This document shows, piece after piece, positions 36,426 to 47,725 of a stretch of 64,000 bases of DNA. Under the pieces are notes generated by a model that made no database searches, was not told the DNA's origin, and saw only the letters and a program-made list of their open reading frames with translations. A program made the position numbers and the translations under genes. Source of the DNA: Congeria kusceri (Eukaryota; Mollusca; Bivalvia; Myida; Dreissenidae); NCBI GenBank assembly GCA_027627225.1, contig CM051034.1, positions 19,195,480 through 19,259,479 on the forward strand. The letters run 5' to 3'. Each line of letters starts with the position of its first letter. The first letter of the stretch is position 1.

Positions 36426-38615
36426 TGTTGATATTCACAAGCGATTACAAGTACAATTACGGTGACAGTGTTTCTGTCCGTTACCGGTTCTGATCTCGCT
36501 GTTTCTGGTTGATATAATAGAAAGGTCACGGTGATGTTTTATTTGTTCGTGTGACTGTCATTTATGTATGCCAGTCAGTCTATTGTTTCAGAATGTAGAA
36601 TAAATTATCGCCTTGTCATGCTATTACACAAAACAATCGAAATGACTTCTAAGTTTAATAATTAACTGCTTAGGTTAAATGGACGAATAGCAAAGCTGAC
36701 TGGATGTCACATTTCGCGCAACATGTCAACGAGAATATTTCTAAATAAATGATATAAAGAGCTTACTTTAAAAAACAAAAACAGCAACGAATTGCACTAA
36801 AAGCATCCGTAATTTTGAGTGGGAATGCGTTTGTGACTGTTGACCGAAGTTACCCCACATTAAATCGTGTTTGAATGTTTTATTGGTCAGCATATCCGTT
36901 ATATTCGTTTAATTCCAATGGGTATTGATATCCATCAATTTGCCATCAGTCCTGCAGTTATAATGAAGTCGTTTATCAACCAAGTTCTATGGTTATCTTA
37001 TTCCATTTCTTATTAGCGATGTTTAGAAACATGTACACGATAAAGTTTTAATTACTAAAACTCAAATTAATTGCTACTGCAGAAAGTCTAAAAGAAATCA
37101 GTCAAGTTGTACGAGATATTGGTATGCCCGTAAATTGTTCCTCTTGTACGCTTGGAATTTGTAAAAACAGAAAGATAGTATCTTGTATACATAGGATAAA
37201 ATTTTGACTAGAAAAATAACAATTAAATAATTATTAGTTAAGAAAGGCTGGTTAACAAATTGATGGTTAAACATTTCTTGAATTAATTTAGGCCATTTCA
37301 AATCGAACTTGACTAGGGATTGGCATATTAATTAGAGTAACGGATACGATTGATTTTGAAGGCATCATCAATAACGATGTTTGTCAAGAGTATGTAGAAC
37401 CAATAGCATGTATACAATATCGAACACTCACAGAAATTGATCACTATTTCACATACTTTAAATTCCTTTACTTCATGCCGTCAGTAAAAATGTAAATGTA
37501 AATACATTTTGAAACACTCAACTAACCTTGTAAAAGTCATCAATTGAAATTGTAAATATCGATATAACATCACATCGATGTTTATATTTCTTCGTCAAAA
37601 TATACGATTTCATTATTGCATAATTACATTAAGGCAGCAGTAGCATTTCCGATTGTGTAAATGAAATTAAGCATGTAATTAATTTCCACGCGCAGGTGAC
37701 ACTGAAATGTTCAAGTATGTCAAACTACATTAATCAATCAATTTTAGAAGTACGTTTGAATGATTAATTCCGGGTTAGAGGCTACGCCTTCAAACCGTAT
37801 AAAATCCATTAACCTTAGCTAATAATAGCTAATAAACTCCATATTTAATCAGTTGTTTTCTGTGTTATTTTGTTCAAGGATGCTTTACCATGTGCATTAT
37901 GTGATGGTTGACAATGGCCGTTAACGTTAATATAGGCCTACCAATATTACAATAAACGTTTATCTATTGCTGGTACTTCTGGGGTTTAGTTGTCGTCTAC
38001 ATCTTTGCAAACACGTATTAACAGCTTTAACGATTCTCAAACGGCCTGCATGTACATGTATAAAGAAATAATACAAATCGGATAAATACAAAGTTTACAT
38101 GTTCTATTTCTAAAGTATATTCATGTAGCTGATTAATCCACGTGTTTTGTTTAAAATCACGTGTTTTTTCCAAGTTCATAAAAAGCTATCGATCACATTC
38201 TCATTCTCTGACTTTGCAATAACCATTGTCATGTCATCTTTGCTTTACAATTGTCATGAAGCATTTATTGCCCCTCGCTGCCTTTTTGATTCAAGTGAAA
38301 TTCGAAATACAACAGTATTTAGTGTTTTATGCTTCAAAAACATTTATACTTATACACAGACATCAACAACAGACCTTAAAACATCAACTTGGCTAGTTGC
38401 TAAAACAGGAAACAATGCAAGGTAAACAGAAAATCAATTGCATTGCTTTTGTATACGGTTTGCTTACTGTTAATGTCCAAGCCCTTTGATTTGTGAGCCA
38501 GCTACGAACGATCGATATGGTCGATATTTTTGCCACAATTACACACATGCCTTGTTTCACAAAAATATATATCAAACAATCGTGAAATTACAATTTAATT
38601 ATACAAAATAACTGT

Positions 38616-38847
38616 GAGGCGTGTCGTGGGAAAATCGGGCTTAATGCATGTGCGTACGGTGTCGTCTCTGATCAGCCGCACAGGCTATTCCGGGACGACA
38701 CTTTCCGCTTTTACGGTATTTTCTGTTTCAAGGAAGTATCTTCTAAATATTAATCCAATGTAGGTAGAAAGTGTCGGACTGCACAGGCTAATCCGGGACA
38801 ACACTTTACGCTCACGCATTTAGCCCGATTTTCACACGACACGCCTC
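38616..38847. mobile_element. M1-family MITE (copy 4)
   Basis: Ends GAGGCGTGTCGTGGGAAAAT and TTTTCACACGACACGCCTC. Its internal hairpins are partly decayed. It lies in duplication copy B. Confidence 0.88.
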
Positions 38848-39059
38848 CTATCATTTTAATAATGCACCGCTTGTCGTCATTTATGATCAGGGCGCACCAG
38901 GGCCAATTTATACTATTTATAAGGTCGAAAACGGTAACATATCTAACTATTTAAGTGAATCCACCGTTTGAGCAACACACTTGTACACATTATTGCAACA
39001 AAATGGCCATTTTGGAAGATATGCATACCTGATTCTTATGGCGCTCATTATTGTATTGT

Positions 39060-39535
39060 ATGACAGGTTGTGGTTTCTTTCTCAACGTTCCCCGTCAACG
39101 ATTTGAAGCAGCTTTTTAAACTAGATGCCTGTAGGCAACATGTCGAGCCCGTCGTCAAGAAAGCAACGTGTATTATTTTAAAGTCTTTTGCACGCGACAC
39201 GCCGTCTCCACATATGGTGAACATTTGTGGCAAGTTATTTTTAAATTGCATGATGAATGATTAAGTTACAGTCCGCACAAGCTGTATTATGCCCATATTC
39301 GACCTTTGACCTCTAAGTGTGACCTTGACCTTTGAGCTAGGGACGCAGGTCTTATGCGCGCCACACCGTCACCACAGGGTGAACATTTGTGGCAAGTTAT
39401 TTTAAAATTGCCTGATGAATGAGGAAGTTACAGTCCGGACAAAATCATACGGATGCGCGTACGGACGCACTCACGCACATACACCGCCATTGTGACAACT
39501 AAGTCGAGCTGACCGCAGGCGGGCACGACAAAAAC
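39060..39535. repeat. Modular repeat element, two ~170-bp units
   Basis: GTGAACATTTGTGGCAAGTT and TGATGAATGA.(G/T)AAGTTACAG recur at about 39218 and 39381. GACCTTGACCTTTGAGCTAG lies between them, and the right end carries ACGGACGCACTCACGCACAT. The short frames over it are by-products. Confidence 0.7.
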
Positions 39536-40805
39536 TGTCGACATCTGGCATGCACATTGTGATTTATTTATCTGGTTTGACTTCAAAAAATTATTATGCC
39601 CTTGCTACACTGAGGCGGAAATATCTGTGATATGTTGAAATGTGTTACGGATTAAAAAAACTACATTTTATTGTTTGCTTGTGGGTATAAGCTACGATTT
39701 TCTTGCGAATGAAACACGATTGCACACGACATCCACACGATGTCCTCGCGGACTATGGCGGATAGTGAAGACAATATAAGTTTCCGACACGAGAGTCGTA
39801 CGATATTCTTGAGGACGGCGCAATTTTTAAACTTTTTAAATGTCATTACAATAACATCCGATAACCGTCCGGAGACTGGCTATTTTGTAATTCGTAGCCG
39901 TTCGTGGTTGAAATCATGACAATGTGACATTTTTTGTAGAAGACACAATATATCAATAATACGTATATTCTACAATAAATGTGCTGAGACTTGTTTGAAG
40001 ACACTGTGCAAATGTAATCCTTGAAAAGACTGCTAGAATGTTAAGTTAATCAGGGCGTTGAACTTAGTAATACATGTGAAGTCAAAGAATCCGAGATTGC
40101 TCGGTTATTTAAGCAAAGTGACAAATCGCCAAAGGCAATAGATCCATAGGGTATTGATGTGTGTTTCAAGTTGAAAGACATGGACGCGTGTGTGTTTACA
40201 CCTTAGGTTGTAGAAATGTACATAAAAATAAACATAGGGTAGTATTCCATAGCAAATTCATTTTCAATGCTTATAATTGTCTGTTCTAACCAATTTATAT
40301 TATATGTATGTTTAAGGTGTTGAACGAGATATCGGTTCAGACACTAGTCGATACACATACTTATCTTACTCTGCTGCGTTTGTTTGCATTGAACATTACG
40401 TTTTAATTGAACATTGCCTATTTTATTGAATATTATAAAAGCCTAAAAATAATCCATTTTCACTCCTATTGTAAATACATGTACAAAGTATTTGTTTGAA
40501 GCAGTGTTCAAATTGCAGCCATTATTTTTTCATGTTTTGTTACAGAATGACACTCGTATTATAGAAAAATGTGGCATTTCTTTATCACCACAATGAAATG
40601 AGTGACAAAACAACAGCCAGTCAACGCACACGGCTATGGATTTTCAAACTACCGGTATACTGTCACTCACTAAAAAGGACTTATTCATAGACTAGACAAA
40701 GATTTCAAAATACTGTAGAAGGAAAGTATAATATAAAGCAGCAAAATCATTCCCCTTGAGAGGCAGAAATCGGAACGTTGCCAATGATCATTAATCGTAA
40801 AATGA

Positions 40806-41098
40806 TTTTTTTTGTTTGTTTGGATTTTTCGCCGTATTCAACAGTATTTCAGTCATATAACGGCGGTCAGTTAACCTACTTACACTTTTCCTGGGTAACT
40901 GGTTTACCAGTACTAAGTGCACATACTTATGCCAGTAACTGACAACTGCCCTACTTGAATCAGAGGTAGGGGAGAATGGCCGTAGATATAATTTTATGAC
41001 CAATACCCACACAAGTTATGTGGCCGGGCTGGGAATCGAACCAGCGATCCTCGGATTTGTAGTCCAGCGCTCTACCAACTGAGCTAGGCCGGCCCGGC
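40806..41098 (-). mobile_element. Full-length tRNA-derived SINE with a 13-bp target-site duplication
   Basis: Minus-strand element flanked by AATCGTAAAATGA at 40793-40805 and 41099-41111. The tRNA-like head (41098-41023) has GGTAGAGCGCTGGACTACAA and the B-box GGTTCGATTCC. The body contains GATTCAAGTAGGGCAGTTGT (reverse orientation) and a conserved segment reading CGCCGTTATATGACTGAAAT; the tail is (CAAA)n/T-rich. The layout fits molluscan tRNA-SINEs with a conserved central domain (possibly MetaSINE-type; inference). Confidence 0.92.
41023..41098 (-). ncRNA. tRNA-like head of the SINE (not a functional tRNA)
   Basis: D-arm GCTCAGTTGGTAGAGC, anticodon loop CTACAAA and T-arm GATCGCTGGTTCGATTCC are visible. 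The loop would give anticodon ACA and the anticodon stem has a mismatch. It is joined to the SINE body with no tRNA 3' end, so it is a SINE promoter region. Confidence 0.8.
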
Positions 41099-42034
41099 AA
41101 TCGTAAAATGAAACAGAAATTCACACAACTATTATGGTTCGTAACACACGATTTAATAAGACGGATACTGATACATTTGTCGATATGTTCGAGATTTGTG
41201 CTTAATTTCCCTGCAATTAAAAGTCAGCTTGACTTACTGGACTGATTTTTTAATCCGGATGCAGTAGTCTGATCCACCTTTTATTTTTACGCCTGAGATG
41301 TCAGGGTGCTTCGTTTTGTTTGTGATTTTTCAAAAGTCAAAACAATCAGGGGACAAGTCCTTTAAAATAGCCAACCATTTCTACCGGAGCTCATTATACG
41401 AGTATCTACGTCGAAATCGTAGCATAATGATGTTAATTATATTAGATTCAATGCAGCGTCAAAAAGTGCTAAAACATCAATAGCCAGTTCAAAAGATTGG
41501 TGTCTTTATGCAACAATGGGTGGATTTTTGCATGTCGTTGCCTGCCAAAGGCCTTTGAAACATTATATCAGTCATCTTTAATCTGATAATTGTAAGCAAT
41601 TTAATAATTGGAAAAATATTCCACCGTGGGCTAATCTCGGCGCCATAAACAACCCTGACGTTTCTCGATATCTCGCAAAAATATGTGTTATTTGACCCAT
41701 TTTTCTGTAATTGCTGTAATCGTGACATTTCATCCATTTAAACCAAGCGAAAGGGAATGACGTAGATTACCCATTAGGTGAAACAAAACGTCCATTTATG
41801 ACATTATTACTGTTGAATAGAGAAAGACAATTGTTGATCGTATCTTCCCATATAGTAATGCACTTTATTCTTTGCATATTCGGCTTAACAATATAGTCAG
41901 TTGGAATACTTTCATCCAAAATAATACTTTGCGCAAAATAATGCCTATAGATGTTAGTGGTATGACCTCTTCATACCGTGCGGTCAGAATTGCAACTGTG
42001 TTTTTTAAGTTACTAACGTATGTCGTTTAAAGGA

Positions 42035-42115
42035 AAGGTTTACGCACACGGGGACGCACGCACGACGGACGAACCGCCGTGCCATAAGCTCGCATGCCTT
42101 CGGCCAGTGGAGCTA
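42035..42115. repeat. Right end of a modular repeat element
   Basis: GGGGACGCACGCACGACGGA is followed by a terminal stem of the AGCTCGCATGCC…GGCCAGTGGAGCT type. It resembles the right ends at 49095, 50472, 53425 and 56738. Confidence 0.5.
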
Positions 42116-42664
42116 AAAATACTAAATTAAAAAGCTCGTTAACAATTCATCAGCTTTGAATTACTGAAATTAACTATATTATAATTATTTAATTACATTA
42201 TATTTGCAGGAGCTGAAAATATATAATTTTCTGTATAAAATGTATTTAATTACATTATATTTTTAGGAGCTAAAATATATAATTTTCTGTATAAAATGCA
42301 CTTCCGTCAAGTTGCCACTCGACCAGTTTACATTGCTGTTTTATTTGATCTACAGCTTTCCAGACGTGAATAATCAGCGTATGTGTGAATAACACGCTTT
42401 CAGTTTAATCCGATGATCTAAGCGATGAGTAAATGGATGATTTAACTTGAATGGAACATATATCGATTACTAATTGTTTATTCAATATTATTAGAGATAT
42501 TAAATGCAATATTAATATAGATATTGAATACATAGAACATGCATTGAACCAGTTGTATTCATATTTCAAACGCTTTGCATAATACGGGAGTACATCCATA
42601 TGCAAACACTTGTTTTCAGTAGGACTTGTACAAACAAATGCGGGGGACGAAATTGAATTGAAAT

Positions 42665-42740
42665 TATTTTTACGGCCATTCTCTCCTTACCTCTGATTCA
42701 AGTAGGGCAGTTGTCAGGAAAAGTGTGAGTAGGTTAATTA
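42665..42740 (+). mobile_element. SINE body fragment with internal deletion
   Basis: ACGGCCATTCTCTCCTTACC, GATTCAAGTAGGGCAGTTGT, then directly GGAAAAGTGTGAGTAGGTTA. The segment between is deleted. It is cut off by the start of the element at 42741. Confidence 0.8.
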
Positions 42741-44401
42741 AACAAGAGGGCCAAAAGGCCCTAGGTCGCTCACCTGAGAGGCTAAGGAACTAAACTGTTC
42801 TGAGCAAGTTTTGTGATGATTGGCCTATAAATGTGGCATCAAGAATGTTTTAAAGCTTTTAGTTCAATTTTACCATGGTAACCTAGTTATTTACCCTACA
42901 TGACCCAGTTTCGAACTTGTCACAAGATATTATTGAAACAAATGTTCTGAGCAATTTTCAAGATTATGCAAAACTAGAGTTTTCACATTTTTTTTCTATT
43001 TGACCTAGTGACCTAGTTTTTGACCACACATGAGCCATTTTGAAACTCCGCCGAGATATCATTGGAACAAAGGATCTGAGCAAGTTTCATCAAGATTGGA
43101 CAATAAATGTGGCCTTTAGAGTGCTCAGAAGCTTTTTAAAGTTTTCCTTATACCCATATAAGGAAAATTACACCGCCCCATGATGGCCACGTTTTTTTAG
43201 CAGAGTGGAACCATTATCAAAACTCAACCAAGATATCACAAGAAGAAAGGTTCTGAGCAAGTTTCATGTTGATTTGGTAAAAAATGTGACTACTTGAATG
43301 TTAACAAGCTTTTTCAATAGCCTTATAAGGAAAACTGCCCCACCCCCTGGCGGCCATGTTTTTCAAGGTAGCGGAACCATTTTCGAACTCAGCCGAGATA
43401 CCACAAGAACAAAGGTTCTGAGCAAGTTTCATGTTGATTGGGCAAAACATGTGACTTCTAGAGTCTAAACAAGCTTTTTATATAGCCATATAAGTAAAAC
43501 TGCCCCGCCCCCTCAATTCCATTCAATATTTATTTATTGTCGGAAGTAGTAAACATGATAACATAAGCTATGTAAAGCTTTTGACCGACATTACATATAA
43601 TCATCTACAACAGGCATAATGTTAAGAAATCCATTTTAAACTCTTATAAACAGGACATGTAAGAATATATCTTTACAAGGCACATATTGAGCATAACATA
43701 AGTGTTAAAATACTAAGTCTAGAATGCATAAAACATGTTAAATACAGCACTGTAAAACACATATGCAGATATATACATTTAAGAATATTAAATCTACAAA
43801 TAAGCAATACACGTTGCATAGCATTACAAAGCACATATTAAGCTATATGTATTTATATTAGAATCACTATATAACAAAGCCCTTTTCAAGTTAAAAAAAA
43901 GATAACACTATGTCTAAAGCATGAACAAAAGACAGTTTAATGAAGCATGCAATCAGCCATAGGTACTGGACCTCTCACACATGTACATTGAGGCTTCTCT
44001 GTGTTAAATAGTTCAGAAGCAGCTTTTATTGTTTACATGCAAGTACATGTATGAGGGTTATGAAAACATGCTAAAGCTTACAGGGGAGGCTTTGGCAGTT
44101 GGCGAAAGCAAAGCAAAGGGTACTGAACTACGAAACTTACCACCAAAGCGTCGCTTATATAATTTTAAGCAATACACACTTTTAAAAAGAAGGTTATAAA
44201 GAGCATGCAAGATCACATTTAATAAACACATAGTCCTTACAGATACAACAGCCTTAATACATAGATAAGCAGTGTTTGCAACAAAAACTTAAAGCACGAC
44301 ATAGAACTTGAGCGGTTATAACCAAGTAACACAAACATCACAAAGTAACGCAAAGGAGAGGTGGTAGAAAACGCGGCTTAATAGAGCAGTAACATTTATA
44401 C

Positions 44402-44644
44402 CTATGTATTATCAGAACAGAATCTGCAGGCGCAACTCACCCCGTCCGAGGATGCAACAAGACTTCGGAATTGGTTGTAATTGCCTTCTCTAAAATGGTG
44501 TGGCATAGAATTCCAGCGCCTTGCTGCCCCTGAGCGGAACGAGTTGAGCCCGTATTTTGTTGTTCTCACCTGTGGTACTTCTGCTTTATTCGTGTACCTT
44601 AAAGAATAAAGACTATCTTGTTTAATATTTATCAGATCTTGCAA
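44402..44644 (-). pseudogene. C-terminal end of the LINE ORF2
   Basis: This 80-residue frame ends SCACRFCSDNT and contains TTKYGLNSFRSGAARRWNSM, a motif found at the C terminus of many CR1/Jockey-type ORF2 proteins. It is separated from the RT domain by the minisatellite expansion and stops. Confidence 0.8.
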
Positions 44645-45060
44645 ATATACAGGACATTTTTATTTACTACTTTAAATGTTTCCAAAGCCATTGTATGCAT
44701 TCTTCTTATTTTAAGTGATGGAAGTTTAGATCTATCTAGGAGAGTATCATAATTTGATGAGTAGTCCTTATATATACATCTAAGTGCACGTTCTTGATTT
44801 TTTTCTATTTTCTTGGTGTTGACCTCGCCACAGAAGTGACATGTTAGAGGACACTAATTGAAATTTGACAGAATGAAGGGATAGTAAATGTTCCATTTTC
44901 CTAATTTGCATTAGTTATGTCCTATTCTTTTAAGAATGTTTAATTGTCTAGCTAGATGCCCTTTTACGTATCTTTGAAATGTGTGAGTTAAAATTAAGTA
45001 GAAAATCTATAGTCTCCCCTCCAAGATTCACTTCATATTCACATTCAATATTCACATTAC

Positions 45061-46703
45061 TATGTTAAAAGTGATAGTGGTATTGTGGGTTTATGTTAAA
45101 AGTGATAGTGGTATTGTGGGTTTATGTTAAAAGTGATAGTGGTATTGTGGGTTTATGTTAAAAGTGACAGTGGTATTGTGGGTTTATGTTAAAAGTGACA
45201 GTGGTATTGTGGGTTTATGTTAAAAGTGATAGTGGTATTGTGGGTTTATGTTAAAAGTGATAGTGGTATTGTGGGTTTATGTTAAAAGTGATAGTGGTAT
45301 TGTGGGTTTATGTTAAAAGTGATAGTGGTATTGTGGGTTTATGTTAAAAGTGATAGTGGTATTGTGGGTTTATGTTAAAAGTGATAGTGGTATTGTGGGT
45401 TTATGTTAAAAGTGATAGTGGTATTGTGGGTTTATGTTAAAAGTGATAGTGGTATTGTGGGTTTATGTTAAAAGTGATATTGGTATTGTGGGTTTATGTT
45501 AAAAGTGATAGTGGTAGAGTGGGTTTATGTTAAAAGTGATAGTGGTAGAGTGGGTTTATGTTAAAAGTGATAGTGGTATTGTGGGTTTATGTTAAAAGTG
45601 ATAGTGGTAGAGTGGGTTTATGTTAAAAGTGATATTGGTATTGTGGGTTTATGTTAAAAGTGATAGTGGTAGAGTGGGTTTATGTTAAAAGTGATAGTGG
45701 TATTGTGGGTTTATGTTAAAAGTGACAGTGGTATTGTGGGTTTATGTTAAAAGTGATAGTGGTATTGTGGGTTCATGTTAAAAGTGACAGTGGTATTGTG
45801 GGTTTATGTTAAAAGTGATAGTGGTATTGTGGGTTTATGTTAAAAGTGATAGTGGTATTGTGGGTTTATGTTAAAAGTGATAGTGGTATTGTGGGTTTAT
45901 GTTAAAAGTGATAGTGGTATTGTGGGTTTATGTTAAAAGTGATATTGGTATTGTGGGTTTATGTTAAAAGTGATAGTGGTAGAGTGGGTTTATGTTAAAA
46001 GTGATAGTGGTAGAGTGGGTTTATGTTAAAAGTGATATTGGTATTGTGGGTTTATGTTAAAAGTGATAGTGGTATTGTGGGTTTATGTTAAAAGTGATAT
46101 TGGTAGAGTGGGTTTATGTTAAAAGTGATAGTGGTAGAGTGGGTTTATGTTAAAAGTGATAGTGGTATTGTGGGTTTATGTTAAAAGTGATAGTGGTAGA
46201 GTGGGTTTATGTTAAAAGTGATATTGGTATTGTGGGTTTATGTTAAAAGTGATAGTGGTTGAGTGGGTTTATGTTAAAAGTGATAGTGGTAGAGTGGGTT
46301 TATGTTAAAAGTGATAGTGGTATTGTGGGTTTATGTTAAAAGTGATAGTGGTAGAGTGGGTTTATGTTAAAAGTGATAGTGGTAGAGTGGGTTTATGTTA
46401 AAAGTGATAGTGGTAGAGTGGGTTTATGTTAAAAGTGATAGTGGTAGAGTGGGTTTATGTTAAAAGTGATAGTGGTAGAGTGGGTTTATGTTAAAAGTGA
46501 TAGTGGTAGAGTGGGTTTATGTTAAAAGTGATAGTGGCAGAGTGGGTTTATGTTAAAAGTGATAGTGGTAGAGTGGGTTTATGTTAAAAGTGATAGTGGT
46601 ATTGTGGGTTTATGTTAAAAGTGATAGTGGTATTGTGGGTTTATGTTAAAAGTGATAGTGGTATTGTGGGTTTATGTTAAAAGTGATATTGGTATTTTGG
46701 GTT
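45061..46703. repeat. 31-bp minisatellite, about 53 copies, inside the LINE coding region
   Basis: The unit is TTATGTTAAAAGTGATAGTG plus GTATTGTGGGT. Starts repeat every 31 bp across 1.64 kb with very few indels. Two main variants alternate (GGTATTGTGG and GGTAGAGTGG), plus GATATTGG and GACAGTGG forms. The repeats lie between the LINE segments encoding NPDKFQVIKIGNKTQ and NIECEYEVNLGGETIDF. Confidence 0.97.
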
Positions 46704-47423
46704 TTATTACCAATTTTAATGACCTGAAATTTATCAGGGTTTGCCTACATTTTATTGTTATCGAACCATTGAATTAAGTTAAGACTGTCTTTTTCTAAAT
46801 TTGATTTTACTGTTTCTAAGTTTGAGTCTGAGCAGGAAAGAGTGTTATCGTCTGCATAATTATAAATGTCGCATTATGTTACAAAAAGAAAAAAATCATT
46901 GATGAAGATGTTGAAGAGGACTGGTCCAAGAATAGACCCTTGAGGGACACCTTTTATAATCTCACTAAAGTCACTTTTGACATTTCCTCACTTTACACAT
47001 TGTTTACGTTTTGATAAGTAACTTGAAACTCCATACGTTTTTAGCTTTAGTTAATAGCAGATCATGTGGTAGGCAATTTGAACGCTTTAGACAGGTCCAT
47101 TAGTATGGCAGCTGAATATTTATTTTGGTCGAGTGCTCGTTTTTAGTCTTCAATTACTTTTAAAAGGGTAGTTTGACAGCCATATCCTGGTCTAAAAGCT
47201 GACAAAATGTTAAAATGGGGGTTAAAAAATATATAATCTGTGTATTCATTGCTCGTTCATAAATTTTAGATATGACTGGTAAGATGCTGACTGGCCAATA
47301 ATTGGATTTGTCTAGAGAGCTATTTTTCTTATGTAAAGGTGTTACATCAGCTATTTTGAGACTATCTGGGAAGATGGCTGTAGAGAAAGACTTATTTACT
47401 AGCTTTGTTATTGGTTTAACTAT

Positions 47424-47725
47424 TGATTTGTTTGTTTGTTTGTTTGGTTTTTCTCGCCATATTCAACAGTATTTCAGTCATATAACGATGGTCAGTTAAC
47501 CTACTCACACTTTTCCTGGGCAAGCTGGTTTACCAGTACTAAGTGCACATACTTATGCCAGTAACTGAAAACTGCCCTACTTGAATCAGAGGTAGGGGGA
47601 GAGTGGCCGTAAAAATAATTTCATGACTTATCCCCACACAAGTTATGTGGCCGGGCTGGGAATCAAACACGCAATCACCGGATTTGTTGTCCAGCGCTCT
47701 ACCAACTGAGCTAGCCGGCCCGGCT
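47424..47725 (-). mobile_element. tRNA-SINE inserted into the LINE
   Basis: Same family and orientation as 40806-41098. The tRNA-like head ends at GAGCTAGCCGGCCCGG (about 47720) and the tail is (TTTG)n at 47424. A CTATT repeat on both sides may be the target duplication. The LINE reading resumes on both sides (QLAKP and KPITKLVN), so it marks an exact insertion point. Confidence 0.9.

Noticed and set aside
35933..36529. 198-codon minus-strand frame
   Set aside because: It spans the 51-bp minisatellite, changes repeat phase in the middle and has no recognisable domain.
41023..41098. Possible functional tRNA gene
   Set aside because: The anticodon would be ACA, the anticodon stem is mismatched, and the sequence is fused to a SINE body flanked by a target duplication.
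45061..46703. Regular 31-bp repeats resembling a CRISPR array
   Set aside because: There are no unique spacers: the whole 31 bp repeats head-to-tail, and the context is a eukaryotic LINE. It is a minisatellite.
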